Positions 7,441-10,581 of a DNA stretch of 10,581 nt are shown here, piece by piece. The notes under the pieces were generated by a model that saw only the letters and a program-made list of their open reading frames with translations, was not told the DNA's origin and did no database searches. Position 1 is the stretch's first letter; each line of letters opens with the position of its first letter. The stretch is taken from positions 1 through 10,581 of the forward strand of contig JAFDZJ010000383.1 of the NCBI GenBank assembly GCA_018266965.1. The letters run 5' to 3'. The position numbers were made by a program, and so were the translations under genes. Source of the DNA: Bacteroidota bacterium (GTDB lineage: Bacteria > Bacteroidota > Bacteroidia > Flavobacteriales > Weeksellaceae).

Positions 7441-9030
7441 ATGAAAAAACTAAAGTTATTTTCTTTAATAGCACTAAGTTCCACTCTTGCACTTACCAGT
7501 TGTAGTTCTGGAGGTAAGAATGGCGGTGGCACCAAAGGATTTGTCAGTAAAACAGGTTGGAAACCAAACGACCAAAAAGGTTGGTTCTTTACCGGAAAAG
7601 CTCAAAAGCAAAAAGGATGGCCAGGAATGGTCTATGTAGAAGGTGGTACCTTTACAATGGGTGCCGTGAAAGACGATGTTTTGAAAGATTGGAACAACAC
7701 GCCTCATAGAATGCAAGTTAGTTCTTTCTTCATCGGAGAATCCGAAATTACCAACTACGAATATAGAGAATATACAACTTGGTTGAAATATGTATTCCCT
7801 CCTGCGGATCCTTCATTCAAAGATATTTATAATGGTGCATTACCAGATACTTTGATGTGGGATAACAAATTGTCTAGAAATGACAATTCCGAAATGTATT
7901 ATCGTGCACCGGAATATGATTATTATCCAGTAGTTGGGGTAACCTGGAGCCAAGCAAACAAATATTGCGATTGGTTGACAGATAGAGCCAACGAAAAAGC
8001 ATTGATGGATGCAGGAGTTATTTCCAAAGATTTGTACATCAACGACTCCAATAACCAAGGTGGTACAGCTTTCAATATGGACAAATTCAAATCGAATGAC
8101 CCAGATATGCAAGCTTACATCAACACGCAAAGACTTCAAAATAAAAATGGTATTCGTACCAGAAGTCAAAGAGTGTTAGCTGTAAATAGAGCTCCAAATG
8201 CTAATATAGTAGCGGATTTCAGACTTCCTACCGAAGTAGAATGGGAATTTGCAGCACTAGGAATGGAGAAAAACAGACAGTATAATAACTACGAAAGTAA
8301 AAAATCCGAACTCGATAAATTGAGAGGTAAAAACGGACAATTACTTGCCAATATCAAAAACGGTAAAGGAGATTACTCTGGTATTTCCGGTTGGAAAGAC
8401 GATGGTTCTGCCAATACTTCCGATGTTAAGAAATTCCCTGCAAATGATCTAGGTATCTTTGGTATGTATGGAAATGTGTCCGAATGGACTGCAGATGTAT
8501 ATAGACCAATTGTAGATGCAGATTATAGCGACAAAGATTATTTCAGAGGTAGCAAAGTGAAAACTATTGTTAAAAATGGCGACGGTACCAATAGAAAAGT
8601 GGACGATGCTAATTTAAAATATGACACACTTGCTGATGGTAGAAAATTATACAAAGCTCTTCCAGGAAAATTTGAAAGAAAAACTATTGCCGATTATAGT
8701 AATTTCAGAGATGGAGATAAGCAATCTTCTCTAGACTATGATAGAGGTGGTGCAGATAGTACCAATACTTACAATATGTATAATGGACCTGTACAAAGAT
8801 TTTTCGTAGATGGAAAAGGTAAAGTAATTCTACAAAAAGATACCAAAGAAAGAACTTCCCAACTTACCAATGATGTAAGAGTTGTAAAAGGTGGGTCTTG
8901 GAAAGATACAGCTTATTGGTTGGATCCGGGACAAAGAAGATACAAAGACCAAAATACTGCATTTGGTTGGATAGGTTTCCGTGTAGCTCAAGATGCTAAA
9001 GAAATCGAAAAAAGCAGAACAAGAAGATAA
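7441..9030 (+). CDS. gldJ: gliding motility/T9SS lipoprotein GldJ
   Basis: GldJ is an outer-membrane-associated lipoprotein required for type IX secretion and, in gliding species, for motility. In Flavobacterium johnsoniae it stabilises GldK. From the ATG at 7441 the product is 529 residues, with a lipoprotein signal ending in LTSC (lipidated C21). It has a formylglycine-generating-enzyme-like (FGE-sulfatase) fold: GGTFTMG at 68-74, YCDWL around C176, FRLPTEVEWEF from 260, GNVSEW at 344-349, KGGSW at 483-487 and GFRVA at 512-516. Two long insertions, about 80 residues before FRLPTE and about 130 residues between GNVSEW and KGGSW, separate it from true FGE enzymes. C176 is the only cysteine apart from the lipid anchor, so FGE catalysis is unlikely and a structural role fits. 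A TTG at 7393 would give 16 extra residues but would spoil the lipoprotein signal and overlaps the promoter. The gene has its own terminator. Confidence 0.95.
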   Translation: MKKLKLFSLIALSSTLALTSCSSGGKNGGGTKGFVSKTGWKPNDQKGWFFTGKAQKQKGWPGMVYVEGGTFTMGAVKDDVLKDWNNTPHRMQVSSFFIGESEITNYEYREYTTWLKYVFPPADPSFKDIYNGALPDTLMWDNKLSRNDNSEMYYRAPEYDYYPVVGVTWSQANKYCDWLTDRANEKALMDAGVISKDLYINDSNNQGGTAFNMDKFKSNDPDMQAYINTQRLQNKNGIRTRSQRVLAVNRAPNANIVADFRLPTEVEWEFAALGMEKNRQYNNYESKKSELDKLRGKNGQLLANIKNGKGDYSGISGWKDDGSANTSDVKKFPANDLGIFGMYGNVSEWTADVYRPIVDADYSDKDYFRGSKVKTIVKNGDGTNRKVDDANLKYDTLADGRKLYKALPGKFERKTIADYSNFRDGDKQSSLDYDRGGADSTNTYNMYNGPVQRFFVDGKGKVILQKDTKERTSQLTNDVRVVKGGSWKDTAYWLDPGQRRYKDQNTAFGWIGFRVAQDAKEIEKSRTRR

Positions 9031-9050
9031 TTCTTATTATATTTTCATAT

Positions 9051-9080
9051 AAAACCTTCCATTGTTGGAAGGTTTTTTTT
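9051..9080 (+). terminator. intrinsic terminator of gldJ
   Basis: AAAACCTTCCA (9051-9061) pairs perfectly with TGGAAGGTTTT (9066-9076) around a 4-base loop, followed by more T to 9080. This 11-bp stem begins 21 bases after the gldJ stop. Its T-tract runs directly into the proposed murF promoter box. Confidence 0.93.
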
Positions 9081-9087
9081 ATATTTG
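9080..9087 (+). promoter_or_regulatory. candidate -7 box for murF, possibly giving a leaderless mRNA
   Basis: TATATTTG matches TAnnTTTG exactly and ends three bases before the murF ATG at 9091. Bacteroidetes transcripts usually start a few bases after this box, so the start would be at or next to the ATG. A possible -33 TTG at 9062-9064 lies in the terminator loop, but its 15-base spacer is short. Confidence 0.45.
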
Positions 9088-9090
9088 ACT

Positions 9091-10362
9091 ATGGATATTC
9101 AACAATTTTACCACTTATTCCTTCAAGCAAAGGATATAACTATTGATAATAGAACTATCAAGCCAGGAGATTTGTTCTTTGCCTTTTCAGGCGACAATTT
9201 CAATGCAGCCACAAAGGCGGAACAAGCAATAGAACAAGGTGCTATTGCGGTAATTGTAGAACAAAAAGAATTTGAAAATATTGAAAAAAATATTTTTTTT
9301 GTGCCTTCAACTTTATTGTTTCTACAAGATTTGGCTCGTTATCATAGAAATAATCTGTCGATACCTATTATTGGTCTTACTGGGAGTAATGGAAAAACTA
9401 CTACAAAAGAACTTATACACGCTGTTCTTAGTCAAAAATACAAAGTTCAATATACCAAAGGAAATCTTAATAATCACATTGGAGTTCCACTTACTGTGCT
9501 TTCTATAAATGCTGAACATGAAATTGCAGTGATAGAAATGGGTGCTAATCATCAAAAAGAAATCGAATTTCTTTGTACTATTGCACAACCAACCATTGGT
9601 TATATTACTAATTTTGGAAAAGCTCATCTCGAAGGTTTTGGCGGTGTCGAAGGCGTGATAAAAGGAAAATCCGAACTATATGATTATCTTAAAACTAATC
9701 ATAAAAAGATATTATTCAACAATAAAGATGAAATACAAGTTGGAAAAATTAAAAATTATTTCAATACTATTTCATTTGGAGACCAGTCTTCCGACTATCA
9801 ATTCCAACTTGTTACAAGTGAAAATTATGTTGGTATTGAATGCCAAGGACAACAAGCTATTTCGCAACTTACTGGAAATTATAACTTTACCAATATCTGT
9901 GCTGCAACAAGTTTGGGACTTTATTTCCAAATAGAATTTGATGCTATAAGAAAAGCAATAGAAGAATACACTCCTACTAATATGCGTTCGCAAATTGTGA
10001 AAAAAGGAAATCGAACTTTGGTATTGGATACTTACAATGCCAATCCTAGCTCTATGAAGGAAGCTTTACTGAATTTTAAAAATTTCAAAGGAACTAAAAC
10101 TGCAATCCTTGGTGATATGTTGGAATTGGGAGTAGAAAGTCATACTGAACATGATGCAATTCTGGATTTTGCCCTGCAATTGGGTTTTGATGAAATAATT
10201 ACGGTTGGCCCAGAATTTAAAATTTGCAAAAAAAATAAAAATAGTTTTGATAATGCTTTACAACTTTCAACTTATTTGGAAAACAACCACATACATTCTG
10301 AAAACATCCTTATAAAAGGTTCAAGAGGCATTGCTTTAGAAAAAATTATTGATAAAATTTAG
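9091..10362 (+). CDS. murF: UDP-N-acetylmuramoyl-tripeptide--D-alanyl-D-alanine ligase
   Basis: MurF is the cytoplasmic ATP-dependent ligase that adds D-Ala-D-Ala to the UDP-MurNAc-tripeptide, the last step in making the soluble peptidoglycan precursor. The 423-residue product shows the Mur ligase layout. An N-terminal substrate domain has KPGDLFFAF at about 24-32. The central ATPase domain has the P-loop GSNGKTT (98-104, Lys102), KGNLNNHIG at 123-131, EMGANH at 149-154, TNFGKAHLEGFGG and GKSE with K193, the likely carbamylated-lysine position. The C-terminal domain has DTYNANPSSM from 313 and GDMLELG. The length is near the lower end for Bacteroidetes MurF, and no expected motif is missing. 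The start is the ATG at 9091; a TTG six bases earlier is part of a promoter-like box and is rejected. From memory, murF is often beside gldJ in flavobacteria. Here a terminator separates them, so it is probably transcribed from its own promoter. Confidence 0.96.
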   Translation: MDIQQFYHLFLQAKDITIDNRTIKPGDLFFAFSGDNFNAATKAEQAIEQGAIAVIVEQKEFENIEKNIFFVPSTLLFLQDLARYHRNNLSIPIIGLTGSNGKTTTKELIHAVLSQKYKVQYTKGNLNNHIGVPLTVLSINAEHEIAVIEMGANHQKEIEFLCTIAQPTIGYITNFGKAHLEGFGGVEGVIKGKSELYDYLKTNHKKILFNNKDEIQVGKIKNYFNTISFGDQSSDYQFQLVTSENYVGIECQGQQAISQLTGNYNFTNICAATSLGLYFQIEFDAIRKAIEEYTPTNMRSQIVKKGNRTLVLDTYNANPSSMKEALLNFKNFKGTKTAILGDMLELGVESHTEHDAILDFALQLGFDEIITVGPEFKICKKNKNSFDNALQLSTYLENNHIHSENILIKGSRGIALEKIIDKI

Positions 10363-10380
10363 AGCCTGTTTAAAATTTAT
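10352..10380. terminator. weak AT-rich inverted repeat between murF and the NUDIX gene
   Basis: ATAAAATTTA (10352-10361) and TAAAATTTAT (10371-10380) pair at nine of ten positions around a 9-base loop. It spans the murF stop and the 19-bp gap to the convergent gene. The stem has no GC, so it would be a poor terminator. I see no better one here. Confidence 0.25.
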
Positions 10381-10381
10381 A

Positions 10382-10581
10382 TTATTCTTCTTGTAGTTTT
10401 TCATCTGTCAATATCAGTTGGATAGTTTTGAATGTTGCAGGGATTACATCTCTTTGTATAGCTTGTTTGTCTTTCCAAGATAGTTCGGTAATACCTTCTT
10501 CCAATTGTGGTTTTCCTTTTTGTGTGCCACTATAATTCATTTTGTACCAATGAGTGTTTTTCAAAATTCTCTCCCCATTTC
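10382..10581 (-). CDS. NUDIX hydrolase family protein, C-terminal part (N-terminus beyond the window)
   Basis: The open frame runs from the right edge to the TAA at 10384-10382 and covers about the last 65 residues of a protein. It has the pattern KNTHWYKMNY, then PQLEEGITELSW, then a helix ending in TFKTIQLIL. I recognise this as the C-terminal half of the short NUDIX hydrolases common in Bacteroidetes, where a Pro-Gln-x-Glu-Glu-Gly-Ile block and a Trp follow the NUDIX box. The catalytic NUDIX box itself (GX5EX7REUXEEXGU) would lie upstream and is not in the window, so activity and substrate (some nucleoside diphosphate derivative) cannot be judged. The frame continues upstream through a TTG at 10564 without a stop, so that TTG is not the real start. 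It converges on murF with 19 bp between stops. Confidence 0.72.
   Translation of the reverse strand, partial: NGERILKNTHWYKMNYSGTQKGKPQLEEGITELSWKDKQAIQRDVIPATFKTIQLILTDEKLQEE

Noticed and set aside
7840..8169. Minus-strand 109-codon open frame inside gldJ
   Set aside because: It is antisense to conserved GldJ sequence and has no family resemblance. The same reasoning excludes the other antisense and out-of-frame open frames in porV, porU and murF.
10361..10380. Remnant of an insertion sequence end (GAGCCTGTTTAAA-like)
   Set aside because: It vaguely recalls transposon termini, but there is no partner repeat, target duplication or transposase in the window.

Overview
The window looks like chromosomal DNA of a low-GC Bacteroidetes bacterium, most likely a flavobacterium near the Chryseobacterium/Weeksellaceae group. 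The evidence is three type IX secretion system (T9SS) genes, porV, porU and gldJ, which occur only in Bacteroidetes. The coding sequences are AT-rich, the leaders lack Shine-Dalgarno sequences, and promoter-like TTG/TAnnTTTG elements are present. The genus is an inference from remembered protein similarity.

Layout. Positions 1-254 hold a 107-bp tandem repeat (two full copies and one partial) that may continue off the left edge. Each unit carries two GAA-loop palindromes of one type and one of another. Next on the plus strand come a GSCFA-family protein (328-1299), a tract of 8-bp tandem repeats (1315-1367), and a tatD-family nuclease gene interrupted by an in-frame TAA (1376-2143). A bidirectional terminator separates tatD from the minus-strand pair porU-porV (7274 down to 2204). 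A 166-bp divergent intergenic region with nested inverted repeats and facing promoter candidates separates porU from gldJ (7441-9030). A strong terminator follows gldJ, and murF starts 11 bases after it (9091-10362). The C-terminal end of a NUDIX-family protein enters from the right on the minus strand.

Function. PorV, PorU and GldJ are parts of one machine. PorV is an outer-membrane barrel that carries secreted cargo, PorU is the surface sortase that removes the cargo C-terminal signal, and GldJ is a lipoprotein needed for assembly of the secretion/gliding apparatus. From memory, Flavobacterium johnsoniae also has these three genes side by side. MurF is the cytoplasmic peptidoglycan ligase. 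TatD, GSCFA and NUDIX have no evident link to T9SS.

The core genes are ordinary for this group. The less explained parts are the hairpin-bearing 107-bp array, the 8-bp repeat tract just before the broken tatD, the nested inverted repeats between porU and gldJ, and a murF promoter so close to the ATG that the mRNA may be leaderless. I found no clear new multi-gene system. The array is the best candidate for something undescribed.
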